Both the position numbers and the translations under genes were made by a program. A DNA stretch of 64,000 bases, from contig JAISKH010000080.1 of NCBI GenBank assembly GCA_031261325.1, positions 19,715 to 83,714 of the forward strand, given 5' to 3'. Shown in pieces: positions 38,030 to 47,012 of this stretch. The notes under the pieces were generated by a model. The model did not search any database, was not told where the DNA came from, and was given only the letters and a program-made list of their open reading frames with translations. Origin of the DNA: Oscillospiraceae bacterium (GTDB lineage: Bacteria > Bacillota > Clostridia > Oscillospirales > Oscillospiraceae). Each line of letters starts with the position of its first letter. Position 1 is the first letter of the stretch.

Positions 38030-40153
38030 ATGAGAGTTATTACGGCGAAAACGGCGGGATTTTGCTACGGCGTGAAGCGCGCGGTGGAGCTGTGCATAAA
38101 GGCGGCGGAGGACAGCGAGCGTTGCGTCACGCTCGGACCGATTATCCACAACAACAGCGTTATCGCCGACCTCGCGGCGCGCGGCGTGCGCGTGATTGAC
38201 GACGTGACGCAGGCGCGCGAGGGCGACACGGTAGTCCTGCGGTCGCACGGAGTCGGCGAGGAAGAATACAAATCGCTTGAGGAGCGTAAAATACGAATAG
38301 TGGACGCAACCTGTCCGTCTGTGGCAAAAATACACAAAATTGTAAGACGCGCGGAGCGGGACGGGCGGTTACCGATAGTCATTGGGGAGCGAGAACACCC
38401 CGAAGTTCGCGCAATTGAGGGTTGGTGTGGGGAAAGCGAGTGCTTTGAAACCGCGGAGCAATTGTCGGATTGGCTCGAAAAAGTGCCTGATTGCAAAGAC
38501 AAACCGCTGACTTTGGTATTTCAGACAACACTTGGAAAGAGAGTTTTTGACAAGTGCTCGGAAATCGCAAAAAAACTGTGTACAAACGCCGAAATATTTG
38601 ATACAATATGCGATACCACAAACAGTAGGCAGCGTGAGGCAGAGTGTCTCGCGAAGCTTGCTGACGCAATGATTGTAGTAGGCGCGCCGCACAGCGGGAA
38701 CAGCCGCAGACTCGCGGATATATGCCGAAAGCATTGCGGCAGAGTTTATTTCATCGAGACAGCGGCGGAGCTTGAGGATAATTTTGCTTCGCAATTCAAG
38801 CCGACTGATGTTGTGGGCATCACGGCGGGTGCGTCAGCTCCGTCGTGGATAATTAAGGAGGTCAAACAGAAGATGATGGAAGAATCCAGAGATGAGGTTT
38901 TCACCGAACAAGCAACACCGATAGCCGACGCGACGGACGATGCCGTAATTGTCGCGCCCGCTGCGGACGATGCGGAGCCTGTGGAAGAAACGGTGGAGTC
39001 CTTCGAGGAAATGCTCGAAAAATCAATCAAAACACTACATACCGGTGAAAAAGTTATCGGTGTTGTTGCCGCTATTACGCCGACGGAGATATCGGTTGAC
39101 CTTGGTATTAAGCAGTCGGGTTATATCCCAATCAGCGAACTGACAGACGACCCCAACGCGAAGATTGAGGATATTGTCAAGGTCGGGCAGGAGATTGAGA
39201 CGTTCGTAACGCGCGTGAATGACGTTGAGGGTACGGTTATGCTGTCCCGCAAGCGTTTGGACGCGATTAAGAGCTGGAGCGACATCGAGGTCGCAAAGGA
39301 CAACCGCACCGTCGTCGAGGGCGTCGTCACCGAGGAGAACAAGGGCGGCGTCGTCGTAACCGTTCGCGGTGTGCGCGTGTTCGTCCCCGCGTCGCGCACG
39401 GGACTTGCGCGCGAGGCGGCAATGACGGAGCTGCTGAAGAAGAAGGTCAAGCTCGTTATCACCGAGGTCAATCAGTCGCGCCGCCGCGTCGTCGGTTCAA
39501 TCGGCGCAGCTTCAAACGACGAGAAGCGCGAGAAGTCCGAGAAAATCTGGAACGAGATTGAAGTCGGCAAGAAGTATGACGGCACGGTCAAGTCGCTCAC
39601 GTCCTACGGCGCGTTCGTGGACATCGGCGGCATTGACGGCATGGTGCACGTCTCCGAGCTTAGTTGGACGCATATCAAGCACCCGTCGGACGTTTTGGCG
39701 GCGGGCGACAAGGTGCCGGTTTACGTTCTCGGCTTCGACAAGGAAAAGAAGAAAATCTCGCTGGGCTACAAGGACCCGAGCGGTAATCCGTGGTCGCGAT
39801 TCACGGAGGGGCACAACGTCGGCGACATTGTGAACGTCAAGATTGTGAAGCTCATGGCATTCGGCGCGTTCGCGGAGATTATCCCCGGCGTGGACGGACT
39901 TATCCACATCTCGCAGCTTGCCGACCGCCGCGTCAACGTGCCCTCGGAGGTCGTTCGCGAGGGGCAGAATGTTGACGTTAAAATCACCGCGATTGACAAC
40001 GAGAAGCAGAAAGTCTCGTTGAGCATTCGCGCCGTCGTCGCGCCCGAATCCATGCCGCTGACTGACAGCGAGGTTGAGGAAGCGCGCAATGAGGAACGCG
40101 GTTCCGTCGTGGTGTATGACACCGACACGCCGACGGACTTCAACGAGGACTAA
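38030..40153 (+). CDS. ispH: Bifunctional IspH (HMBPP reductase) - ribosomal protein S1 fusion
   Basis: The N-terminal 285 residues are IspH, the last MEP-pathway enzyme, which makes IPP and DMAPP with a [4Fe-4S] cluster. Its three cluster cysteines are Cys12 (FCYGVKRA), Cys95 (ATCPSV) and Cys194 (CDTTNSR). An acidic linker (about 285-335) leads to four S1 RNA-binding repeats, as in the ribosomal protein S1/RpsA family of Firmicutes. Such fusions are known in Clostridia. 707 residues. The middle of the IspH part (about 38280-38860) looks visibly more AT-rich than its surroundings. A strong terminator follows. Confidence 0.95.
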   Translation: MRVITAKTAGFCYGVKRAVELCIKAAEDSERCVTLGPIIHNNSVIADLAARGVRVIDDVTQAREGDTVVLRSHGVGEEEYKSLEERKIRIVDATCPSVAKIHKIVRRAERDGRLPIVIGEREHPEVRAIEGWCGESECFETAEQLSDWLEKVPDCKDKPLTLVFQTTLGKRVFDKCSEIAKKLCTNAEIFDTICDTTNSRQREAECLAKLADAMIVVGAPHSGNSRRLADICRKHCGRVYFIETAAELEDNFASQFKPTDVVGITAGASAPSWIIKEVKQKMMEESRDEVFTEQATPIADATDDAVIVAPAADDAEPVEETVESFEEMLEKSIKTLHTGEKVIGVVAAITPTEISVDLGIKQSGYIPISELTDDPNAKIEDIVKVGQEIETFVTRVNDVEGTVMLSRKRLDAIKSWSDIEVAKDNRTVVEGVVTEENKGGVVVTVRGVRVFVPASRTGLAREAAMTELLKKKVKLVITEVNQSRRRVVGSIGAASNDEKREKSEKIWNEIEVGKKYDGTVKSLTSYGAFVDIGGIDGMVHVSELSWTHIKHPSDVLAAGDKVPVYVLGFDKEKKKISLGYKDPSGNPWSRFTEGHNVGDIVNVKIVKLMAFGAFAEIIPGVDGLIHISQLADRRVNVPSEVVREGQNVDVKITAIDNEKQKVSLSIRAVVAPESMPLTDSEVEEARNEERGSVVVYDTDTPTDFNED

Positions 40154-40166
40154 GGCAACAAGACAA

Positions 40167-40190
40167 ATCCCGCCGAAAGGCGGGGTTTTT
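40167..40190 (+). terminator. Terminator after ispH-S1
   Basis: A CCCGCC/GGCGGG stem with a GAAA tetraloop (40169-40184), then a T-run. It ends the rpiR to ispH unit. Confidence 0.9.
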
Positions 40191-40193
40191 GTT

Positions 40194-40416
40194 TATTATT
40201 GCCAGGCGCAAAGATTAAATTAAATTGATAAATGTTAATTTCGATGTAACATTACAAGAAATTACACGAGCGTGTTCAAGCGAAAGTTCTGCGTTTGCAA
40301 CGGGTTGCGGGGGAGGTTGCACCTGTTTGTGTTCACAATATAGTGTTTTTCGAGAGTGAAAGTTTCGTCATTTTGTAGAAATTTGTAATTGTTTTGTAAT
40401 TATTCACCGTCAGCCC
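40194..40416. other. AT-rich intergenic stretch with no gene
   Basis: Between the ispH terminator and the carD promoter there is no plausible coding frame. It contains a short palindrome TGTAACATTACA (about 40249-40260) and two copies of TTGTAATT near 40382-40402, just upstream of the carD promoter. These could be regulator sites; no structured RNA is recognised. Confidence 0.4.
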
Positions 40417-40445
40417 TTGCAAAATGAGAAAAAAGCGGGTATAAT
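40417..40445 (+). promoter_or_regulatory. carD promoter
   Basis: TTGCAA (40417-40422), a 17-base spacer and a perfect TATAAT (40440-40445). Confidence 0.75.
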
Positions 40446-40492
40446 AGATACATAAGACATACAGATGTATACAAAAGATAAGGAGCGGGAAT

Positions 40493-40969
40493 ATGTTCAA
40501 GGTAGGCGATATGATTGCGCATCCGATGCATGGCGCGGGCGTAATCGACAGTATTGAGGAGCAAAAGGTCAATGGGTGTACGCGGTCGTACTATATCCTG
40601 AAGATGCCCACGGGCGGCATGGTTGTGATGATTCCGATGGAGAGCAGCGACGCTATCGGCGTTCGCCCGATAGTCAACTTTGACGACGCGGAGAGTATTA
40701 TGAACTCCATTGCGGGTATAGACGCGGAAATGACCTCAAACTGGAACAAACGCTACCGTGAGAACATGCAGCGCATCAAGAGCGGCGACCTGTTGGAGGT
40801 TGCGCGCGTCGTCAAGGGACTAATGGCGCGTGACGTTGAAAAAGGGCTGTCCACGGGTGAGCGCAAAATGCTCCATTCGGCGAAGCAAATACTGATTTCC
40901 GAGATAGTGCTGTCTCAACAGACGAGCTATGAGGAAGTCGAGACGCGCCTTAATTCAACGCTGGCGTAA
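40493..40969 (+). CDS. carD: CarD family transcriptional regulator
   Basis: CarD proteins bind RNA polymerase beta through an N-terminal Tudor-like domain (FKVGDMIAHPMHGAGVIDSIE) and stabilise the open promoter complex with a helical C-terminal domain. 158 residues, normal for Firmicutes. GATAAGGAGCGGGA precedes the ATG. The carD-ispD-ispF order is common in Clostridia and Actinobacteria. Confidence 0.92.
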   Translation: MFKVGDMIAHPMHGAGVIDSIEEQKVNGCTRSYYILKMPTGGMVVMIPMESSDAIGVRPIVNFDDAESIMNSIAGIDAEMTSNWNKRYRENMQRIKSGDLLEVARVVKGLMARDVEKGLSTGERKMLHSAKQILISEIVLSQQTSYEEVETRLNSTLA

Positions 40970-41020
40970 CGAAGCCGCCGTTTTGTCGGCATAAAACTAA
41001 GCATGACAGTGAGGTAATAC

Positions 41021-41731
41021 ATGCCGCTGTTTAAGAAAAAGCTCCGCTGCTCCGCCGTCATTGTCGCGGCGGGCGCGTCCACGCGCATGGAGGGACACGA
41101 CAAGATGTTCCTTGAGCTTGGCGGGGCGCCGGTTCTGGTGCGAACGCTGTCGGTGTTTCAGCTTTGCGCGGAAATAGATGAAATAATAGTTGTGGCGCGG
41201 GGTGAGGATATACCCCGCGTTTCGGCGTTGGCGCAGGAATACAGTATCACGAAGCTGACACGCATTGTTGAGGGCGGCGAGACGCGGACGGAATCGGTGT
41301 ATTCGGGCGTTTACGCCGTGTCGCCCAAGGCGCGGTACATCGCGATACACGACGGGGCGCGTCCGCTCGTCGCGAAAACGATGATAACCGCGACAATTCG
41401 GCTCGCGGAGAGCAAGAACGCGGCGGCTCCCGCCGTTGAGGTCAAGGCGACGATTAAGACTGCGGAGCGCGGTTATGTGACGGGTACGCCCGACCGCGCG
41501 AAGCTGCGCGAGGTGCAGACCCCGCAGGTGTTCGACGCGGCGCTCATTAAGGCGGCGCTGGAAAACGCGAAGAACCGCAAGCTGACGCTGACCGACGACT
41601 GCTCCGCGGTTGAGGCGTTGGGCGCAACGGTGTGGCTGTCCGAGGGTTCGTATGAGAACGTGAAGCTCACGACGATTGAGGACGTGCTGCTTGCGGAGGG
41701 GATTCTGCGGCGGCGCGGTGAAATGTCGTGA
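41021..41731 (+). CDS. ispD: MEP cytidylyltransferase IspD
   Basis: Couples CTP to 2-C-methyl-D-erythritol 4-phosphate in the MEP isoprenoid pathway. The nucleotide-binding VIVAAGASTRM, the HDGARPLV segment and VQTPQVFDA-type (EVQTPQVFDAALI) motif are present. 236 residues. The stop overlaps the ispF start (GTGA). Together with IspF and the IspH fusion, it shows that the organism uses the MEP route. Confidence 0.94.
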   Translation: MPLFKKKLRCSAVIVAAGASTRMEGHDKMFLELGGAPVLVRTLSVFQLCAEIDEIIVVARGEDIPRVSALAQEYSITKLTRIVEGGETRTESVYSGVYAVSPKARYIAIHDGARPLVAKTMITATIRLAESKNAAAPAVEVKATIKTAERGYVTGTPDRAKLREVQTPQVFDAALIKAALENAKNRKLTLTDDCSAVEALGATVWLSEGSYENVKLTTIEDVLLAEGILRRRGEMS

Positions 41732-42195
41732 GGGTCGGGTTCGGTTATGACGCGCACAGGTTCAAGCGGGGCAGACCGTGCGTGCTGTGCGGCGTGACGG
41801 TGCCGAGCGACTTCGGTCCCGATGGGCACTCGGACGCGGATGTGCCGCTACACGCGCTGATGGACGCGCTGCTCGGCGCGGCGGCACTCGGCGACATTGG
41901 CAAGCACTTCCCGGACAGCGACGCGCGATATAAGGGCGCGAACAGCCTTGAGCTGTTAAAGGCGACCTACGCGCTCGTGCGGGAGGTTGGTTACACGCTC
42001 GGCAACGCGGACATTACGATTGTGGCGCAGGCTCCGCGCGTCGCGCCGTACATTGAGCAAATGCGCGAGAATGTGGCGCGCGCGCTCGGCACCGACGTCG
42101 GCAACGTGAGCGTTAAGGCGACGACGGAGGAGAAAATGGGCTTCACGGGCGACGGCACGGGAATTAAGGCTTACGCCGTGGCACTGATAAACTGA
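41728..42195 (+). CDS. ispF: MEcPP synthase IspF
   Basis: Makes the cyclic diphosphate MEcPP. The metal ligands are in GYDAHRF (DxH), and the family boxes GPDGHSDADVPLHALMDALL and the DIGKHFPDSD region follow. 155 residues in a trimeric fold. The start is a GTG overlapping the ispD stop. Confidence 0.96.
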   Translation: MRVGFGYDAHRFKRGRPCVLCGVTVPSDFGPDGHSDADVPLHALMDALLGAAALGDIGKHFPDSDARYKGANSLELLKATYALVREVGYTLGNADITIVAQAPRVAPYIEQMRENVARALGTDVGNVSVKATTEEKMGFTGDGTGIKAYAVALIN

Positions 42196-42200
42196 TACAT

Positions 42201-42231
42201 AAAAGGCGGGGACTTGCTTCTCCGCCTTTTG
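42201..42231 (+). terminator. Terminator after ispF
   Basis: Arms AAAAGGCGG (42201-42209) and CCGCCTTTT (42222-42230) with a 12-base loop, T-rich on the plus strand. Ends carD-ispD-ispF. Confidence 0.85.
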
Positions 42232-42243
42232 TAATCTCTGCTC

Positions 42244-42272
42244 TTTACAGCACATATTTAGTGTGCTAAAAT
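42244..42272 (+). promoter_or_regulatory. pfp promoter with operator-like palindrome in the spacer
   Basis: TTTACA (42244-42249), an exact 17-base spacer and TAAAAT (42267-42272). The spacer region holds the inverted repeat AGCACA (42249-42254) / TGTGCT (42262-42267), spanning both elements, as expected for a repressor site that blocks RNA polymerase. Confidence 0.6.
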
Positions 42273-42304
42273 GGTTGGAAAGCTTTTCAAACGGAGGTAA
42301 CAAT

Positions 42305-43540
42305 ATGTCTGAACTAATCGGCGCGTGCGTGTTTGCCCAGTCGGGCGGACCGACCGCCGTAATTAACGCGAGCGCATACGGGGTGATTACCGCCGCGCTT
42401 GCCGCAACGGAGATTACGCACGTTTACGGCGCGGCGAACGGCATCGCGGGGCTGCTGAAGGGCAAGCTCTACGACTTGGGGCAGGAGGACGCGCAGGAAT
42501 TGGAATACCTGCTGAACACTCCGTCGAGCGAGCTTGGCTCGTGCCGCTACAAGATGAAGTCGCACGTTGAGGACGAGACGGATTACATAACGATACTGGA
42601 GCTGTTCAAGCGGCTGAATGTGCGTTACTTTTTCTACAACGGCGGCAACGACTCAATGGACACCTGTGACAAGGTGAGCCGTTACTTTGAGCAGGTCGGG
42701 TACGAGTGCCGCGTGATGGGGATACCCAAGACGATTGACAACGACCTGTGCGGCACCGACCACTCGCCCGGGTTCGGCTCGGCGGCGAAGTATATCGCAA
42801 CCTCAATTGCCGAGATTTGCAAGGATACGCACGTTTACGACGCGGGAACGGTCACGGTCGTTGAGATGATGGGGCGGCACGCGGGTTGGCTCGCGGGTTC
42901 CTCCGCGCTCGCGAGTTTTTCGTGCGCGTCGCCGGATTTGATTTATCTGCCCGAGGTTACGTTCGATATGCAGGAGTTTATCGAGGACGTGACGGAGGTG
43001 TACAACCGCAAGAAAAAGTGCCTGATTGCAGTATCGGAGGGCATATCATACGCGGACGGCAGCTTCGTGAGCGAGGCGACGGTCTCCGCGACGGACGGGT
43101 TCGGGCACGTGCAGCTCGGCGGACTTGCCGTAACGCTCGCGGGCATAATCCACCAGCGCACGGGCGCAAAGGTGCGCGGCATCGAGCTTAGTCTGCTGCA
43201 ACGGTGCGGGGCGCACCTCGCTTCGCAGACGGACATCGACGAAGCGCGGCGCGCGGGCAGCTTTGCCGTCGAACAGGCGGTCGCGGGCGTCAGCGGGAAG
43301 ATGGTTGCGTTCAAGTGCAAGCGCGACGGCGGGTATGAGTGCGAGCTGATACTGCAACCGCTGTCGGTGTGCGCGAACAATGAGCAAAAGGTGCCGCGCG
43401 AATGGATTAACGAGCGCGGGAACTATATTACCGACGAGTTTGTGGATTACGTTCTGCCGCTGATTCAGGGCGAGAACACGCGTGCAACCGTGAACGGTCT
43501 GCCGCGATTCGCGCAGCTGAAAAAGGTGCCTGTACTTTAG
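42305..43540 (+). CDS. pfp: 6-phosphofructokinase, probably pyrophosphate-dependent
   Basis: A PFK-family enzyme phosphorylating fructose 6-phosphate in glycolysis. AQSGGPTAVINASAYG is the N-terminal phosphodonor loop, PKTIDND (141-147) holds the catalytic aspartates and MGRHAGW is present. At residues 113-117 the sequence is GGNDS, where ATP-PFKs have GGDGS; an acidic residue in place of the second Gly is the known mark of PPi-dependent enzymes. 411 residues. The ATG at 42305 follows CGGAGGTAACA. Donor choice is inferred, not proven. Confidence 0.88.
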   Translation: MSELIGACVFAQSGGPTAVINASAYGVITAALAATEITHVYGAANGIAGLLKGKLYDLGQEDAQELEYLLNTPSSELGSCRYKMKSHVEDETDYITILELFKRLNVRYFFYNGGNDSMDTCDKVSRYFEQVGYECRVMGIPKTIDNDLCGTDHSPGFGSAAKYIATSIAEICKDTHVYDAGTVTVVEMMGRHAGWLAGSSALASFSCASPDLIYLPEVTFDMQEFIEDVTEVYNRKKKCLIAVSEGISYADGSFVSEATVSATDGFGHVQLGGLAVTLAGIIHQRTGAKVRGIELSLLQRCGAHLASQTDIDEARRAGSFAVEQAVAGVSGKMVAFKCKRDGGYECELILQPLSVCANNEQKVPREWINERGNYITDEFVDYVLPLIQGENTRATVNGLPRFAQLKKVPVL

Positions 43541-43550
43541 ACGATAAATA

Positions 43551-43581
43551 AAAGACCGAACGCGCGCGTTCGGTCTTTTTG
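43551..43581 (+). terminator. Terminator after pfp
   Basis: A 12-bp perfect stem (43551-43562 with 43567-43578) with a CGCG centre and T-run on the plus side and A-run on the other, so it can act in both directions. Confidence 0.9.
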
Positions 43582-43630
43582 TTTGCCGCAAACTCAATGG
43601 AGCGTTGAGTTCCGCGAATATTTACATTGC

Positions 43631-43659
43631 TTTACACGGCTTGTGAAACGCGCTACAAT
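43631..43659 (+). promoter_or_regulatory. Promoter of the intact XRE-TPR regulator
   Basis: TTTACA (43631-43636), 17-base spacer, TACAAT (43654-43659), followed by CGGTACCGA. The same promoter and CGGTACCGA element recur in front of the broken paralog at 46915. Confidence 0.65.
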
Positions 43660-43696
43660 TCAGATACGGTACCGACACAAATTGGAGGTTTTGACG

Positions 43697-44836
43697 ATGG
43701 ATATTGGACAGACGATTAAGAAATTGCGCAAGGAGCGCAACTTTACGCAGGAGGAGCTTGCCGAGCAGCTGAACGTTACGCCGCAGGCGGTGTCGCGCTG
43801 GGAAAACGGCACGGGATTGCCCGATATTTCGCAGCTTGCGCCGCTGACGAGCGTGTTCGGCGTGAGCGCGGACGTGTTGCTCGGCACGGCGGGGACGAGC
43901 GACGACGAGGAGGTCAAGAAGATTATCGCCGCGATTGAGGAGCGTGAGAGAAACGCGACTAAGTGGCATGACGAGCACGACGAGCCTGTTGTGATGCTCG
44001 AGTCGTACTACGCGTATCTCGACGCGCTGAAAACCTACCCGAACAATATGGCGTTGTTGGAAAGCTCAATCGGCAACACCGTGAACATTGCCGGTGATTA
44101 TTACTGGCTGAAGGACGAACGTGCGGCGGAGTTTTACGCAGAGGGCGTGCGGGAGGCGAACCTGATAATCAACTACAGCAAGGACGTGAGCCAAATCATG
44201 CGCGCGCACATGTGGCTCGTGCGCCTGTATTCCGATTCCGGCGAGTTCGACAAGGCGGAGAAGCACGCGAACATGTTCCCGGAGGGCTACGACTTGACGC
44301 GCGGCGCGCAGCTCGCGTGGGTGAAGCGCGCGATTGGCAATGTTTCGGGCAATCGTGACGAGGAGATTAAGCAGCGGTGCGACAATATCAGGGAACTGCT
44401 AAGTACTTTGGAGTTTGAGATTATGCCGCTCGGCAATGCGTATGCGAGCAAGGGGCAGCCGGAGGACGCGCTGCGCTGCGACGAGACACTTTACGGCATA
44501 ATCGACGCGGTGTATCGCGGCGAGGAGTACACGCCGCCGATGCACGTGATGTGGCGACCCAATATCGCGTGGCAGCACTTCAAGCTCGGCAACACGGACG
44601 CCGCGTTCGCGTGGCTGGAGCGGTGCGTGAACCACAAAATCGGGCAGGGGAAGCACTATAACAAGCGCAAACACATCGAAACGCCGCTCCTGCGCGAGTG
44701 CGAGTTTGAGTTTTACGGCACGGTGTACGATGTGAAGTCGGAGGTGCTGGAAGAGCTGAACCGCGAAATGTTTGACCCGATGCGCGACGACCCGAGGTTT
44801 GTCGCGGTACTGGAGCGCGTGAACGCGTTGGAGTAA
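43697..44836 (+). CDS. XRE-type regulator with TPR-like C-terminal region
   Basis: An N-terminal Cro/C1-type helix-turn-helix (IGQTIKKLRKERNFTQEEL...VTPQAVSRWE) is followed by about 300 helical residues with tetratricopeptide-like spacing. Such architectures sense peptides, small ligands or stress in Firmicutes. 379 residues. GGAGGTTTTGACG precedes the ATG at 43697. It closes with the same VNALE ending as the 3' fragment at 58972-59784, so it belongs to a local paralog family. Target genes are unknown; the conserved promoter suggests autoregulation. Confidence 0.85.
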   Translation: MDIGQTIKKLRKERNFTQEELAEQLNVTPQAVSRWENGTGLPDISQLAPLTSVFGVSADVLLGTAGTSDDEEVKKIIAAIEERERNATKWHDEHDEPVVMLESYYAYLDALKTYPNNMALLESSIGNTVNIAGDYYWLKDERAAEFYAEGVREANLIINYSKDVSQIMRAHMWLVRLYSDSGEFDKAEKHANMFPEGYDLTRGAQLAWVKRAIGNVSGNRDEEIKQRCDNIRELLSTLEFEIMPLGNAYASKGQPEDALRCDETLYGIIDAVYRGEEYTPPMHVMWRPNIAWQHFKLGNTDAAFAWLERCVNHKIGQGKHYNKRKHIETPLLRECEFEFYGTVYDVKSEVLEELNREMFDPMRDDPRFVAVLERVNALE

Positions 44837-44867
44837 CGAAAAGTGCCGCGAAAGCGGCACTTTTTCG
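44837..44867. terminator. Bidirectional terminator between the XRE gene and tyrA
   Basis: A 10- to 13-bp stem (44837-44849 with 44854-44867) with a GAAA loop and A/T runs on both sides, placed between convergent genes. Confidence 0.9.
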
Positions 44868-45704
44868 TTACAGCCCAAGGCTTTTCTCTTTCAGCACGCG
44901 CCCGTCTCGCAACAGGGCTTTCAGCTCCGCGCCGTCTCCGTCGCGAATTGCCGCCAGATACTCGTTTAGGTGCCCGATTATCGTCTCAAGCTCGAACGTG
45001 AGCGCGTCGCGATTCATGAGGAACAGCGACGACCACATGTCCTCGTTCAGCTTCGCGACGCGCGTGAGGTCAAGGAAGCTGCCCGCGCTGAAGCCCGACT
45101 CGTTCACGAGCGTCGGGCTTTTAATATAGGCGTTCGACACGACGTGCGCGAGCTGCGACGTGAACGCAATCGCGCGGTCATGCTCGCTCGGGGTGGTCAT
45201 GACGACGCGCCCGAACCCGAGCGTGAGCGCGAACGATTCCAGAAACGCGACGTCCTGTGGCGACGCGTCCGCGCTTGGGGTCATGATGAAGCTCGCGCCG
45301 CTGAACAGCTCGGCGGAGGTGTATGCATAGCCGGAGAACTCGCGCCCCGCCATCGGGTGCGCGCCGATGAACGCGACTCCGCGCTCGCGCAGTAGGGGTT
45401 CCGCCGCGCTGACGACGGTGCCTTTAACGCCGCACACATCGGTTACGAGACTGCCCGCGCGGAAGTTCGCGGCGTTCGCGCGTATGAACTCAATCGTCGG
45501 CTCGGGGTACAGACAGATGATTGACAGGTCGGCTTCCGAAAGCGCTTGCGGCTCAATCGCGCGGTCAATCGCGCAGTCCGCGAGCGCGCTGCGCGTGACC
45601 TCGGGGTTTGCGTCAAGCCCGAGGACGGTGTGCGTTGTGAACCGCTTGACCGCCTTGCACAGCGAGCCGCCAATCAGCCCAAGCCCGACGACGGCGACCG
45701 TCAC
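44868..45704 (-). CDS. tyrA: Prephenate dehydrogenase
   Basis: Oxidatively decarboxylates prephenate to 4-hydroxyphenylpyruvate for tyrosine. The N-terminal Rossmann motif VAVVGLGLIGGSL, the GAHPMAGREFSGY substrate motif and the helical dimerisation domain are present. No ACT domain follows, so feedback control is not visible. 278 residues. The GTG start overlaps the aroF stop (GTGA). Confidence 0.92.
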   Translation of the reverse strand: MTVAVVGLGLIGGSLCKAVKRFTTHTVLGLDANPEVTRSALADCAIDRAIEPQALSEADLSIICLYPEPTIEFIRANAANFRAGSLVTDVCGVKGTVVSAAEPLLRERGVAFIGAHPMAGREFSGYAYTSAELFSGASFIMTPSADASPQDVAFLESFALTLGFGRVVMTTPSEHDRAIAFTSQLAHVVSNAYIKSPTLVNESGFSAGSFLDLTRVAKLNEDMWSSLFLMNRDALTFELETIIGHLNEYLAAIRDGDGAELKALLRDGRVLKEKSLGL

Positions 45705-46747
45705 AGCGCGGCACCGATTGACGCGCCGCTTGCAATTCCGAACTCGCGCCCCTCGAACGCGGCATAGTGCCTGATTTTGCCCATGATGCCGTCAAACTCG
45801 GCGGGCGTGAGCGACTGCGCGCCATCACACAACGCCTTTTCGGGATTGTTGTGCACCTCGATAATCAGTCCGTCCGCGCCGATTGCGACCGCGGCTTTTG
45901 AGATGGGTTCGACGAGCCACGGTTGCCCCGTCGCGTGACTTGGGTCGATGATAACGGGCAGGTGCGACAGACGCTTCAGCACGGGCACCGCAACGATGTC
46001 CAACGTATTGCGCACCGCCGTCTCAAACGTGCGAATGCCGCGCTCACAGAGAATGACGCGTTCGTTGCCGCCGGACATGATGTATTCCGCGCTCATCAGC
46101 CATTCCTCGATTGTGCTCGACATTCCGCGCTTGAGCAGTATCGGTTTGCCCGTCTTGCCAAGCTCTTTCAGCAGCGAGAAGTTCTGCATATTGCGCGCGC
46201 CGACCTGTATCACATCCACGTCGTCAAACATGCCGAGCGTGGATAAATCCATAATTTCCGTTACAATCGGAAGTCCCGTCTGCCGCTTCGCCGCAAGCAG
46301 GAGACGCAGACCCTCGCCCTCCAGTCCTTGGAACGAGTAGGGCGATGTGCGCGGCTTGAACGCGCCGCCGCGCAGGAGCGTCGCGCCGCTCTTCTTGACG
46401 GCCTCCGCGACTTCGACAATCTGCTCCTCGCTCTCAACGGAGCAGGGACCCGCGATGACTTGGAAAAACCCCTCGCCAAAGGTTGCTTTACCGACGGTTA
46501 CGCGCGTGTCCTCGGGGTGGAACTTGCGGTTTGCCTTTTTATACGGCTCGGAAACCTTGCGCACGCCCTCAACAATGTCGTAGGCGGCAATATCTTCGGG
46601 GTCGAGCTTATACGTGTCACCGATTAACCCGATAATTGTCGTGTGCTTACCCTCGGAATAGTGCAGCGTGAAGCCCTCTCCGCGCAGCTTTGCGGCGAGC
46701 GCGTCAACCTTTTCGCGGGCGGCGTTGTTTTTCAGAATAATAATCAT
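45701..46747 (-). CDS. aroF: DAHP synthase (type I-beta, AroF/AroG-Q like)
   Basis: The first enzyme of the shikimate pathway, joining PEP and erythrose 4-phosphate. An N-terminal ferredoxin-like regulatory segment of about 70 residues precedes the TIM barrel with AGPCSVES, RGGAFKPRTSPYSFQG, the ILLKRGMS lysine region and DPSHATGQ. The N-terminal extension is the known feedback domain in Thermotoga-type enzymes. 348 residues. First gene of an aroF-tyrA operon. Confidence 0.94.
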   Translation of the reverse strand: MIIILKNNAAREKVDALAAKLRGEGFTLHYSEGKHTTIIGLIGDTYKLDPEDIAAYDIVEGVRKVSEPYKKANRKFHPEDTRVTVGKATFGEGFFQVIAGPCSVESEEQIVEVAEAVKKSGATLLRGGAFKPRTSPYSFQGLEGEGLRLLLAAKRQTGLPIVTEIMDLSTLGMFDDVDVIQVGARNMQNFSLLKELGKTGKPILLKRGMSSTIEEWLMSAEYIMSGGNERVILCERGIRTFETAVRNTLDIVAVPVLKRLSHLPVIIDPSHATGQPWLVEPISKAAVAIGADGLIIEVHNNPEKALCDGAQSLTPAEFDGIMGKIRHYAAFEGREFGIASGASIGAAL

Positions 46748-46803
46748 GTTGCATCGACCTCGATTTCTTGATTTTACTTTTACGCTTTAACGTGTGTTAG
46801 CAA

Positions 46804-46832
46804 ATTATAATACCCGCGCGCGCGATTGTCAA
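46804..46832 (-). promoter_or_regulatory. Consensus promoter of aroF-tyrA
   Basis: On the minus strand, TTGACA (46832-46827), a 17-base spacer and TATAAT (46809-46804): an exact match to the sigma-A consensus, about 57 bases upstream of the start codon. No T-box or tryptophan/tyrosine leader is seen. Confidence 0.85.
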
Positions 46833-46914
46833 CAGGAAGTTTTTGCGGACGCGACAGCTATAGTATGCCCGAAAAATCCAACGCGCAGTTGGGAGCGAGT
46901 AACCTTTAAGTCGG

Positions 46915-46943
46915 TTTACACGCGCGCGGCGTTGCGCTACAAT
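46915..46943 (+). promoter_or_regulatory. Promoter of the broken XRE-TPR paralog
   Basis: TTTACA (46915-46920), 17-base spacer and TACAAT (46938-46943), followed by CGGTACCGA, closely matching the promoter at 43631. A small GGCGGC/GCCGCC hairpin lies in the leader near 46963-46977. Confidence 0.65.
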
Positions 46944-47012
46944 GTAAGCACGGTACCGATTTAGGCGGCGAAGCCGCCAATTAAGAATGAATAATTGACG
47001 GGGGTTTTTATG

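Noticed and set aside
40194..40416. Small RNA or riboswitch in the carD leader region
   Set aside because: No conserved riboswitch core, and the visible palindromes are too short to support an RNA gene.
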